Below, piece after piece: positions 52,423-60,643 of a stretch of DNA of 64,000 bases (positions within the stretch are counted from its first letter, which is position 1; every line of letters starts with the position of its first letter). The DNA comes from Micromonospora coriariae (GTDB lineage Bacteria > Actinomycetota > Actinomycetes > Mycobacteriales > Micromonosporaceae): assembly GCF_900091455.1 (NCBI RefSeq), contig NZ_LT607412.1, positions 6,138,001 through 6,202,000 of the forward strand, in the 5' to 3' direction. Position numbers and translations under genes: made by a program. The notes beneath the pieces were generated by a model that was not told the origin of the DNA, did not search any database, and saw only the letters and a list, made by a program, of their open reading frames with translations.

Positions 52423-53772
52423 ATGACCGGGCTCGACCGGCGGCCCGCTGCCGCCACGGAAACCATGCTGCCCCGGGGCCCGCTGGCCGGCTTCGCCGCC
52501 GGCTCGCTCGGCATGGGCGTCTGGGTGACAGTGCCCGGCCTGCTGCTGCTCTACTTCCTCACCGACGTGCTGGCCGTCGGGCCGTGGCTGGCCGGCCTCG
52601 CGCTGCTGCTGCCGAAGGTCGCCGACGTGCTGCTGCACCCGTGGGTCGGGCACCGCGCCGACGTCGAGCAGACCCGCCGGGGCGATCGTCGGCGGCTGCT
52701 GCTGCTCGGCTGCGCCCTGCCGCTCGCGTTCGCCGCGCTCTTCGCGGTGCCCGGCGGGTTGACGGGCACACCGGCCGCCGCGTGGGTGGCGGTGTTCTTC
52801 GTCGCCGGCAACCTGCTCTTCGCCGCCTACCAGGTCCCCTACCTGGCCACCCCGGCCGACCTGCGGATCGGCTACCACGAACGCACCCGCCTGATGGCGT
52901 TCCGGATGGTCGTGCTGACCCTGGGCATCCTCGTCTCCGGGCTGCTGGCCCCGCTGCTCACCGGCGGCGACGCCGCGACCCGCGCCGGCTACCAGCGGAT
53001 GGGCGTGGTCCTGGCCGTGGGGATGCTGGTCGCCATGCTCGTCGGTGTCGCCGGCATCGCCCGGCTGCGCGGCTCGGCGGCGACGGCCGGTGCCACGGGG
53101 CACGGCGGGTGGCGGGCGTTACGCACCGCGCTGCGCGATGCGCAGTTCCGCTGGCTGGTCGCCGCCTACCTGGCCATGTCCACCACCACCCACCTGGTGC
53201 TGGCCGGGGCGCCCTACTACGCCGAGTACGAGCTGCGCGCGCCCGGCCTGACCACGGTGCTGGTGGCCGCGTTCGTCGCGCCGGCGCTGCTGGTCACCCC
53301 GGCCTGGCTGGCGCTGGCCCGACGCATCGGCAAGCAGCGGGCGCTGCTCGGCGCGCAGGGCGCGTTCGCGGTCGGCTCGCTCGTGCTGGCGGTCGGCCGA
53401 CCGGCCGGCCTGCCGGTGCTGATCGGCGCGGTGGCGGTGCTCGGGGTGGCGTTCGCCGGCATGCAGCTGCTGCCGTTCTCGATGCTGCCCGACGTGATCC
53501 GCGCGGCCGGCACGACCGGCGCGGGCACCTACACCGGGGTGTGGACGGCCACCGAGGCCACCGGAGCGGCCCTCGGCCCGTACGCGTACGCCCTGTGCCT
53601 GACCGTCGGCGGGTTCGTGGCCTCGACGGCCGGTCACACGCCGGTCCAGCCGGACGCGGCGCTCGCGGCGGTCCGCTACGGCTTCGGGCTGCTGCCCGCC
53701 GTGGCGATGCTCGCGGCGCTGCTGCTGCAACGCCGCTACACCCTGGACGCGACCGCCCGCGCGGCCAGCTGA
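52423..53772 (+). CDS. MFS transporter (GPH/MelB-like)
   Basis: A 449-residue transporter with twelve predicted spans. Features of the GPH sugar/cation symporter branch include PKVADVLLHPWVGHRADVEQ after span 2 (family: D-x-x-x-D-P), FRMVVLTLGILVSGL in the middle and a long cytosolic loop before GWRALRTALRDAQFRWL. It probably effluxes or takes up a small solute under control of the divergent TetR. Start ATG 52423 has GGAGAGG. Confidence 0.85.
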   Translation: MTGLDRRPAAATETMLPRGPLAGFAAGSLGMGVWVTVPGLLLLYFLTDVLAVGPWLAGLALLLPKVADVLLHPWVGHRADVEQTRRGDRRRLLLLGCALPLAFAALFAVPGGLTGTPAAAWVAVFFVAGNLLFAAYQVPYLATPADLRIGYHERTRLMAFRMVVLTLGILVSGLLAPLLTGGDAATRAGYQRMGVVLAVGMLVAMLVGVAGIARLRGSAATAGATGHGGWRALRTALRDAQFRWLVAAYLAMSTTTHLVLAGAPYYAEYELRAPGLTTVLVAAFVAPALLVTPAWLALARRIGKQRALLGAQGAFAVGSLVLAVGRPAGLPVLIGAVAVLGVAFAGMQLLPFSMLPDVIRAAGTTGAGTYTGVWTATEATGAALGPYAYALCLTVGGFVASTAGHTPVQPDAALAAVRYGFGLLPAVAMLAALLLQRRYTLDATARAAS

Positions 53773-53818
53773 CGGCGCGGCGACGGCGCCCGGCGTCCGG
53801 CACTAGACTTCGCGCTCG

Positions 53819-54976
53819 ATGGACGCCCAGCCCACCTCCGCCGAGATCCGTCCGTGTGCCCACTGTGGACGGCCGGTGCCGCAACGTGTCGGCGTGGGTC
53901 GGCCGTTCCGCTACTGCCGGGACAACGACGGCGCCTGCCAGCGCGCCTCGCGCAACAGCCGGATGCGCCACCGCAACGCCCCCGGCCTGCCGGGCCAGGT
54001 GGCCCGCACGTGGGAGGCGGTGGACCGGCTCGACCAGATCGTCGAGACGTTGACCGAGGCGCTGCACGCCGAGCTGTCCCCGGTGGGTGTGCAGCGGCAG
54101 CTCGCCCAGGCCCGCGCCGAGGCCGCCACCGAGATCGCTGCCGCGCAGACCGAACGCGACGAGGCCCGCGGTGACGCCGAGGACGCTGCGGCCGACGCGG
54201 CGCGCGCCCGCGAGCGGGCCCGCGAGGCGACGGCCGACGCCGAGGAGGCCCGCCAGCGCGCCGAGCGGGCCGCGCAGCAGGCCGCCGCGGCCGACGAGCG
54301 CGCCCAGCGCGCCGAGACTGCCCGCGACCAGGCCCGGCACGACGCCAGCGCCGCCGAGGCCCTGCGGGCCCAGGCCGAGCGGGACCGCGACCAGGCACGC
54401 CACGAACTACGCGACCTGCGCGCCGAGCGCGACACCGAGCGGCAGCGGGTGGCCGACCTGATCGTCGAGCGCGACGCGGTGCGCGCGGACGCCGAACGGG
54501 CCACCCGGGCCGCCGCCGAGGCGACCGAGCGGGCCGAGCGATGGCAGGCCGAGGTGCAGGACGTACGGCGCCAGATCGACCAGGCCCGCGCCGACGCCGC
54601 CCGCACCCGCACCGAAGCCGCCGACGCGGCCCGCGCCCGGGAGCAGGCCGACCGGGCCCGCGACAGCGCGCAGGCCGCCGCGCGCGAGGCCGACAACGCC
54701 CGGCAGGAGGCCGCCGAGCTGGCCGCGCGGCTACGCGCGGAGCTGACCGCCACCGCCGCCCAGCGCGACACGCTCGCCGCCGAGCTGGCCGCCGCCCGGC
54801 AGGCCGCGGCCACCGCCGAGGGCAGGCTCGCCGCCCTGACGGTACGGCTGGAGGCCGCCGAGACCGACAGTGACCTGGCCCAGCGGCGGGTGGCGCAGCT
54901 CGGCGACCAGGTCAGCGATCTGGCCCTGGCGTTGGCCCGGCTCGGCACACCCACGCCCGACGACGCCACCCGCTGA
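53819..54976 (+). CDS. zinc-finger-like protein with long coiled coil, function unknown
   Basis: A 385-residue protein of two parts. Residues 10-50 have four cysteines (CAHCGRPVPQRV ... YCRDNDGACQRASRN), a plausible zinc-binding head. From about 85 to 360 the sequence is an almost unbroken heptad-type coiled coil rich in Ala, Arg and Glu (for example ARERAREATADAEEARQRAE). No membrane span. Such proteins can organise DivIVA-type structures or tether DNA, but the function is unknown. It is convergent with the POT gene (8-bp gap). Confidence 0.72.
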   Translation: MDAQPTSAEIRPCAHCGRPVPQRVGVGRPFRYCRDNDGACQRASRNSRMRHRNAPGLPGQVARTWEAVDRLDQIVETLTEALHAELSPVGVQRQLAQARAEAATEIAAAQTERDEARGDAEDAAADAARARERAREATADAEEARQRAERAAQQAAAADERAQRAETARDQARHDASAAEALRAQAERDRDQARHELRDLRAERDTERQRVADLIVERDAVRADAERATRAAAEATERAERWQAEVQDVRRQIDQARADAARTRTEAADAARAREQADRARDSAQAAAREADNARQEAAELAARLRAELTATAAQRDTLAAELAAARQAAATAEGRLAALTVRLEAAETDSDLAQRRVAQLGDQVSDLALALARLGTPTPDDATR

Positions 54977-54984
54977 CGCGGCGG

Positions 54985-56466
54985 TCAGTGGATGCCGGCC
55001 ATCAGGGCGCGGATGTGCCGGGCGAACATCACCGCGGCCAGGCCGAACGCCACAGACGCCAGGCCGAAGGTGAGGAAGTAGGTCGACTCGGACCAGGCGT
55101 CGGCGAGTCGCGCCACCTGCCCGCCGATCGCGTCGCCGACGGCGGTGGCGAGGAACCACAGCCCCAGCATCTGGCTGGCGTACTTCACCGGGGCCAGCTT
55201 GGTGGTGGCGGACAGGCCGACCGGGCTCAGCGACAGCTCACCGGCGACCTGGATGGCGAAGACCGCCACCAACCACCACGGGGACACCAGGTCGCCACCG
55301 ACGGCGGCCTGCGCGGCGGCGGCCATCAGCACGAACGACAGGCCGTTGAGCACCAGGCCGACGGCGAACTTCACAGGCGTGGACACCCGGTTGCCCACCC
55401 GCAGCCAGAGCAGCGCGAACAGCGGTGCGCCGATGATGATCAGGATCGGGTTGACGGACTGGAGCCAGGACGCCGGGAAGGTGAAGCCGGCCACGTCCCG
55501 GTCGGTGCGCTCGGCGGCGAAGAGGTTCAGCACCGACCCGGCCTGGTCGTAGATCAGCCAGAACGCGGCGGCGAACACGAACAGCCACAGGTACGCCTTC
55601 ATCCGGCTGCGTTCGGTCGCGCTGAGTTCCCGGTCGGTCATGATCCGGGTGAAGTAGCCGATGGTGACCAGCACGGTGACCGCGGTGAGCGCGTTCACGA
55701 CAGTGTTGACGGTGAACAGCCCGGCCAGCGCGAGGCCGGCGACGAGCACGAGGAGCACCGCGACCAGCACGCCGGCGCGGGTGAGTGCCCGGCGGCGGTC
55801 GGCGCCGAGCAGTGGGTCGGCGGGGCGATCCCCGGCGTCGCCGAGGTTGCGCCGGCCCAGGACGTACTGGATCACACCGAAGGTCATCCCGACGGCGGCG
55901 ACGGCGAACCCCAGATGCCAGTTGATCTTTTCGCCGAGGAAGCCGGTGATCAGCGGGGCGATGAAGGCGCCCAGGTTGATCCCCATGTAGAAGATCGAGA
56001 AACCGGCGTCGCGGCGGGGCGAGTCCCGGTCGTACAAGGCGCCGACCATGGTGGAGATGTTGGGTTTGAGCAGGCCGGTGCCCAGGACGATGAGGGTCAT
56101 CCCGGCGAAGACGCTCCACCGCGTGGGCACCGCCATCACGTAGTGCCCGACGGCGATCACCACCCCGCCCCACAGCACGCTGCGCCGGGCCCCGATCAGG
56201 CGGTCCGCCACCCACCCGCCGGGCAACGCCATCAGGTACACCATGGCGTTGTACGTGCCGTAGACGGCGTTGGCGCTGGACTCGCTCAGGCCCAGCCCGT
56301 CGTCGGCGGCCTCGGCCGTGAGGTACAGCACGAGGATCGCCCGCATGCCGTAGAAGCTGAACCGCTCCCACATCTCGGTGAGGAAGAGGGTGGCCAGTGC
56401 CCGGGGATGACCGAAGAACGTCCGCCCGGTGCTGGCGGAACGCTCGACCGGGACGTCATGGGCCAT
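54985..56466 (-). CDS. POT-family peptide transporter (DtpT-like)
   Basis: A 493-residue proton-dependent oligopeptide transporter. The signature EMWERFSFYGMRAIL (ExxERFxxYG) opens span 1; GLLKPNISTMVG and FYMGINLGAFIAPLITGFLGE are the PTR2 motifs. Fourteen hydrophobic segments can be counted. It takes up di- and tripeptides with protons. It starts with a run of basic and polar residues typical of the actinobacterial branch. Confidence 0.9.
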   Translation of the reverse strand: MAHDVPVERSASTGRTFFGHPRALATLFLTEMWERFSFYGMRAILVLYLTAEAADDGLGLSESSANAVYGTYNAMVYLMALPGGWVADRLIGARRSVLWGGVVIAVGHYVMAVPTRWSVFAGMTLIVLGTGLLKPNISTMVGALYDRDSPRRDAGFSIFYMGINLGAFIAPLITGFLGEKINWHLGFAVAAVGMTFGVIQYVLGRRNLGDAGDRPADPLLGADRRRALTRAGVLVAVLLVLVAGLALAGLFTVNTVVNALTAVTVLVTIGYFTRIMTDRELSATERSRMKAYLWLFVFAAAFWLIYDQAGSVLNLFAAERTDRDVAGFTFPASWLQSVNPILIIIGAPLFALLWLRVGNRVSTPVKFAVGLVLNGLSFVLMAAAAQAAVGGDLVSPWWLVAVFAIQVAGELSLSPVGLSATTKLAPVKYASQMLGLWFLATAVGDAIGGQVARLADAWSESTYFLTFGLASVAFGLAAVMFARHIRALMAGIH

Positions 56467-56619
56467 CGCAACCTCCGCTGCACTCGGGCGGTTAACATCC
56501 CCGGTGGCGGTCGAAACACTCCACCGTTCCGAACCGGCCGGGGATCACCTGGCCGGGTGACAGTCCCGGCCGGCTACCCTTGGTCCCGGCCCACCCGTGG
56601 ACGCCTCACGCCCTCGGGC

Positions 56620-56647
56620 GGGAATGGCTCGACGGGAACGCACAGTT
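56620..56647 (+). promoter_or_regulatory. SigR-type promoter of rbpA
   Basis: GGGAAT (56620-56625) and GTT (56645-56647) are spaced as in SigR/SigH disulfide-stress promoters (GGAAT-N18/19-GTT). The start point would be about 56653, 36 bp before the ATG. rbpA is a SigR target in Streptomyces, so the match is expected biology. Confidence 0.6.
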
Positions 56648-56688
56648 ACACCCAGAAGACCAGCACCACGAACGAGGGGAAGTCGATC

Positions 56689-57030
56689 ATGGGCGAGCGT
56701 ATGCTGCGCGGAAGCCGCCTGGGCGCGGTCAGCTATGAATCCGACCGCAACACGGAGCTCGCGCCGCGCCAGACCCGCGAGTACCTCTGCGCCAAGGGCC
56801 ACCAGTTCGAGGTGCCGTTCGCCGTCGACGCCGAGGTCCCGACGACCTGGGAGTGCAAGTTCGACGGCAGCGTCGCTCGACTCGTCGACGGCAGCGAGCC
56901 GGAGCAGAAGAAGGCCAAGCCGCCGCGTACCCACTGGGACATGCTGCTGGAGCGGCGCTCGATCGCCGAGCTCGAGGACATCCTCGCCGAAAGGCTCCAG
57001 GAGGTTCGGACCCGCCGCGGCCGCGCCTGA
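56689..57030 (+). CDS. rbpA: RNA polymerase-binding protein RbpA
   Basis: A 113-residue RbpA. The core MLRGSRLGAVSYESDR, the zinc-like domain TREYLCAKGHQFEVPFAVDAEVPTTWECKFDG with its Cys/His pairs, and the sigma-binding helix RTHWDMLLERRSIAELEDILAERL are all present. It binds group 1 sigma factors and stabilises open complexes, and gives basal rifampicin tolerance. Strong ribosome site (GAGGGGAA). A bidirectional terminator follows. Confidence 0.97.
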   Translation: MGERMLRGSRLGAVSYESDRNTELAPRQTREYLCAKGHQFEVPFAVDAEVPTTWECKFDGSVARLVDGSEPEQKKAKPPRTHWDMLLERRSIAELEDILAERLQEVRTRRGRA

Positions 57031-57046
57031 GCCGCAACCCGCACGA

Positions 57047-57080
57047 CACGGCGCCCCCGGGATCTTCCCGGGGGCGCCGT
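57047..57080. terminator. bidirectional terminator between rbpA and fxsA-like genes
   Basis: ACGGCGCCCCCGGG and CCCGGGGGCGCCGT pair perfectly over 14 bp around an ATCTT-type loop, and the flanking CACGAC/GTCGTG extends the stem with a 3-nt bulge. It lies between convergent stops. Confidence 0.75.
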
Positions 57081-57094
57081 CGTGTCGTGCGGGG

Positions 57095-57619
57095 TCAGTT
57101 GCGGCCAGGCTCGATGATCTCGCCCTCGATGGCCCGGCCGCCGTCGACCACCACCGGCTGCTCCGTCTGCGGACGCGGCGTCGGTTGCGGCGCACCCTGA
57201 CGCACGCGCACCGTACGCGGCCCGAACAGGTCACCGGCGACCATCGACGACACCCGCCGCTCGGTGGTGCGTTGCACCCCGGAGCGGGCCAGTCGCCGCA
57301 CCGGCGGCACGAGCAGCAGCAGCCCCACCAGCCCGCTGACCAGACCGGGCACCGCCAGCAGCAGCGCGCCGCCCAACCCGACGAGGCCGTCGGTCACCTG
57401 CCGTCCCGGGGGCTGCCCGGCCGCGGCGGCGGAGCGGAAGCCACGCCAGGCGCGCATCCCCTCGCGGCGCAGCAGCGCCAGCCCGAGCAGCGAGGCCGCG
57501 AACACCAGCAGCACCGCCGCACCGAATCCGAGTGCCCGCCCCACCAGGACGAACACCGCAAGCTCCAGTACCACCGCCAGCAGCAGGGCCAGCGGTACGA
57601 ACCTCAGTCCTCGGCGCAT
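57095..57619 (-). CDS. fxsA: FxsA-family membrane protein
   Basis: A 174-residue membrane protein. FVPLALLLAVVLELAVFVLVG opens the family, followed by LGLALLRREGMRAWRGFRSA and DGLVGLGGALLLAVPGLVSGLVGLLLLVPPVRRL, the FxsA/YjeG signature. In E. coli FxsA relieves exclusion of phage T7 by F plasmid; its native role is unknown. The C-terminal tail is soluble and Pro-rich. Convergent with rbpA. Confidence 0.85.
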   Translation of the reverse strand: MRRGLRFVPLALLLAVVLELAVFVLVGRALGFGAAVLLVFAASLLGLALLRREGMRAWRGFRSAAAAGQPPGRQVTDGLVGLGGALLLAVPGLVSGLVGLLLLVPPVRRLARSGVQRTTERRVSSMVAGDLFGPRTVRVRQGAPQPTPRPQTEQPVVVDGGRAIEGEIIEPGRN

Positions 57620-57686
57620 CTCACCTCATCGCCATCCCGCGACACCGGAAAACGTGTCCCGCCCATCCAGCATGACACGGCCACGC

Positions 57687-58496
57687 TCACGGCCACCGCA
57701 CCTGACCGGTGGGAGTGCCGTGCAGGCCCCGGCGTACCGCCTGCCGGCGGTCCTGCACGCCCCAGGTGGTGATCCGCCACAGCGCCTCGGCGACGATCCG
57801 AGGGCTCATCTTGCTGTCCCCGCGTTCGCGTTCGGCGAAGGTGATGGGCACCTCCACGATCCGCACCCCGGCCTGGTGCGCGAGCCGGGACAGCTCCACC
57901 TGGAACGAGTAGCCCTGTGAGCACACCGACGCCAGGTCGATGGCGTCCAGCGCGCTGAGCCGGTACACCCGGTAGCCGCCGGTGGCGTCGGAGACCGGCA
58001 TGCCCAGCGCGAGGCGCGCGTACAGGTTGCCGAAGCGCGACAGCAGCAGCCGCCGCAGCGGCCAGTTCACCACCCGCGCGCCGTTGGTCCACCGCGACCC
58101 GATCACCACGTCCGCGTCGCGGGCGGCCCGCAGCAGCGCCGGCAGGTCCTCCGGGGCGTGCGAGCCGTCGGCGTCCATCTCGACCACGGCCTGGTAGCAG
58201 CGCTCACGCGCCCAGTCGAACCCGGCCAGGTACGCCGCCCCGAGGCCCTGCTTGCCCTCGCGGTGCATGACCTGCACGTGCGCGTCGGAGTCGGCGAGGG
58301 CGTCGGCGAGGGCGCCGGTGCCGTCGGGGCTGTTGTCGTCGGCGATCAGGATCTGCACCGCCGGGGCGGCCCGGCGGACCCGGGCCACGATCGCGGCGAT
58401 GTTGTCGGCCTCGTTGTAGGTGGGGATCACCACCAGCACCCGGCCCACGCCGGGTACCTCGTCGGGACGTCGGATGGTGTCGGTCGCCTGGATCAC
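57687..58496 (-). CDS. ppm1: polyprenol monophosphomannose synthase (Ppm1-type)
   Basis: A 269-residue GT2 enzyme. VLVVIPTYNEADNIAAIV and IADDNSPDGTGALADAL form the nucleotide site, VVEMDADGSHAPEDLP is the DxD/DAD catalytic region, and GYSFQVELSRLAHQAGVRIVEVPITF follows. It transfers mannose from GDP-mannose to polyprenyl phosphate for protein mannosylation or lipoglycans. It lies 34 bp downstream of lnt; in mycobacteria Ppm1 and Lnt domains are one protein, and here they stay separate genes. GTG start. Confidence 0.93.
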   Translation of the reverse strand: MIQATDTIRRPDEVPGVGRVLVVIPTYNEADNIAAIVARVRRAAPAVQILIADDNSPDGTGALADALADSDAHVQVMHREGKQGLGAAYLAGFDWARERCYQAVVEMDADGSHAPEDLPALLRAARDADVVIGSRWTNGARVVNWPLRRLLLSRFGNLYARLALGMPVSDATGGYRVYRLSALDAIDLASVCSQGYSFQVELSRLAHQAGVRIVEVPITFAERERGDSKMSPRIVAEALWRITTWGVQDRRQAVRRGLHGTPTGQVRWP

Positions 58497-58530
58497 TGTG
58501 CCTCCGCTCCCGCCGGCGTACCGGCTGTTG

Positions 58531-60165
58531 CTATCCGGGCAGGATCCGTTGCCGTCGGCGCAGCACCGCCGCGCCGACCAGGGCGGCCGCGGCCAGCCCG
58601 GCGAGTGCCAGCTCCGGCCACCAGCCGAGCCGGGTGGCGAGGGTGCGCCCGTCGTCGAGCCGCATCTCCCGCACCACGACCTCCCGGGTGTTGAACCCGG
58701 TGGCGTCGCTTACCCGCCCGTCGGGGGCGACGAACCCGGACACCCCGACCGTGGAGGCCATCAACGCCGCACGGCCGTGCTCGACGGCCCGCAGGCGCAC
58801 CATGGCGAGCTGCTGGCGGGCCTCGGCCACGTCGAAGGTGGCGTTGTTGGTCTGCACCACCAGCAGTTGCGCGCCACCGGTGACGGTGTCGCGGACCACC
58901 TCGTCGTAGGCGACCTCGAAGCAGATCACGTCCCCGAGCACCGCCGGGCCGGCGCGTACCACGCCCGGGGTGCTGCCGGGTACGAAGTCGTTGCGGATCA
59001 GGTCGACCTGCTTGCTCACCATCCGGGCGACGTCGCGCAGCGGCACGTACTCGGCGAACGGCACCGGGTGCCGCTTGGTGTAGAGCTGACTCAAATCGGC
59101 GCCGGTGTCGGGCCGCCACAGGATGCCCGCGTTGCGGACCTCGCCGGGGCCGGGGCCGAGCAGCACCGCGCCGACCAGGATGGGCGCGCGGACCGTGTCG
59201 GCGGCCTGGGCGATGCGGGCCCCGGCGGCGGGGTTGCGCAGCGGGTCGATGTCGCTGGAGTTCTCCGGCCACACCACCAGGTCAGGTTGGCGCTGCGTGC
59301 CGGCGGCGACCCGCGCGGCCAGCTCCAGGGTGGCGTCGACATGGTTGTTCAGCACCGCCTGCCGCTGGGCGTTGAAGTCCAGCCCCAGGCGCGGCACGTT
59401 GCCCTGCACGATCGCCACGGTCACCGGGGCGCCCGACCCGGCGGACGCGACCGGCACCAGCAGACCCGCCGCGCCCAGCGCCACTGCGGCGACGGCCGGT
59501 ACGACCACCGGCTGCCAGCGCCGCGTGGCCGTGCCGCCCGCGGGTGTCTCCCGGCCGGCGGTGAAGCCCCGCCACGCGGCGGTGACCAGCAGCCCACCGA
59601 TGAGGGCCACAGCGAAGGTGACAAGTGGCGCGCCGCCCAGCGCGGCCAGGCGCAGCAGCGGCGAGGAGTCCTGGCTGAACGCGAGGCGCCCCCACGGGAA
59701 CCCCCCGAACGGGGTGCGGTCGCGCAGCGCCTCCTGCCCGACCCAGAGCAGCCCGGTCAGCGCCGGCCACGCCCACCGGCTCCGGTCGGCCAGCGGCGAC
59801 ACCCAGGCGGTGGCGGCGCCGAGCAGCGCCAGGTAGCCGGCCTGCAACAGCGACAGCAGCACCCACGGCAGGTAGCCGGTGTGCAGGTTCGTCCAGGCCA
59901 GCAGCGGCGCGAACAGGGCCACCCCGGTGAGGAAGCCCAGGCCGGCGCCGGCGCGCAACCGGCGCCGGTGCGCCGCGGCGGCCAGCAACGCCACCCCGAC
60001 GGGCGCGAGCGGCCACACCCCGTACGGCGGGAACGCGACCAGCAGGGCCAGCCCGGCGGCCACGGCCATCGGCACGGCGGCCCGCAGCGGCAGCGGGCGG
60101 CCGACGACGACCGGCTGGGGCGGCGCCGCCGGGGCGCGCGGGTTGTCCCGGTCCAGTGTCGTCAC
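58531..60165 (-). CDS. lnt: apolipoprotein N-acyltransferase
   Basis: A 544-residue Lnt. Several spans in the first 230 residues are followed by a nitrilase domain: VVWPENSSDIDPL holds the catalytic Glu, LYTKRHPVPFAEYVPLRD the Lys, and VLGDVICFEVAYDEVV the Cys nucleophile. QTNNATF and HGRAALMASTVGVSGFVAPDG are the closing motifs. It N-acylates the lipoprotein cysteine. Next to ppm1 as in mycobacteria. GTG start. Confidence 0.93.
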   Translation of the reverse strand: MTTLDRDNPRAPAAPPQPVVVGRPLPLRAAVPMAVAAGLALLVAFPPYGVWPLAPVGVALLAAAAHRRRLRAGAGLGFLTGVALFAPLLAWTNLHTGYLPWVLLSLLQAGYLALLGAATAWVSPLADRSRWAWPALTGLLWVGQEALRDRTPFGGFPWGRLAFSQDSSPLLRLAALGGAPLVTFAVALIGGLLVTAAWRGFTAGRETPAGGTATRRWQPVVVPAVAAVALGAAGLLVPVASAGSGAPVTVAIVQGNVPRLGLDFNAQRQAVLNNHVDATLELAARVAAGTQRQPDLVVWPENSSDIDPLRNPAAGARIAQAADTVRAPILVGAVLLGPGPGEVRNAGILWRPDTGADLSQLYTKRHPVPFAEYVPLRDVARMVSKQVDLIRNDFVPGSTPGVVRAGPAVLGDVICFEVAYDEVVRDTVTGGAQLLVVQTNNATFDVAEARQQLAMVRLRAVEHGRAALMASTVGVSGFVAPDGRVSDATGFNTREVVVREMRLDDGRTLATRLGWWPELALAGLAAAALVGAAVLRRRQRILPG

Positions 60166-60643
60166 CGCGGTTCCTCGATCACGGGGCGAAGGCTACCTGG
60201 CCGGCGGGCGTGTCGGCCGCATCGGGCCGCCGGGGACGGACCACCCGGCGGACATGAAATCGGGGCGCGGCTCGCGCCGCGCCCCGATGCTCCCAGGCCC
60301 TCCCCGGCCGGTGCGGCGGGGACGAGGCACGCCGACCTTCGGACCGACCGGACGCGGACTGGCTGCCCCCGCCGGGCCGTTGTCTACTGGCCGTGCACCT
60401 CACCCTGCCCGTACACCGGTAACCGCGACCGGTTCGCGCCGCCCCGCCGACCCCCGCCCGCTGGACCTGGCCGCCGCGACGATGACGCTGAAAACTGTCG
60501 CTCGGCCAGCGGACGAAGGGACGAAGCGAACAACAGCCGCTTCCCGTGGTAGGACTCAAAGACGGTACGTGTTGCACCCCGCTCCCTGTCAACCCACCCC
60601 GGCCTGTCGTGTGTTGCACCACGGCGTGTCGGGTCGGCGTGTC
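60166..60643. other. gene-less gap between lnt and the lysine-mutase operon
   Basis: Some 480 bp without a supported gene. It contains the perfect hairpin at 60259-60288 and, from 60480 to 60600, a stretch poorer in GC than its neighbours. A minus-strand frame runs through it but lacks a start, ribosome site or known domain. It is probably the 3' trailer of the reactivase operon plus the lnt promoter region. Confidence 0.5.
60259..60288. terminator. perfect 13-bp hairpin
   Basis: ATCGGGGCGCGGC and GCCGCGCCCCGAT pair exactly around a TCGC loop. It is 356 bp downstream of the reactivase stop codon (minus strand) and 94 bp upstream of lnt, so it probably ends the lysine-mutase operon transcript. 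Confidence 0.55.
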
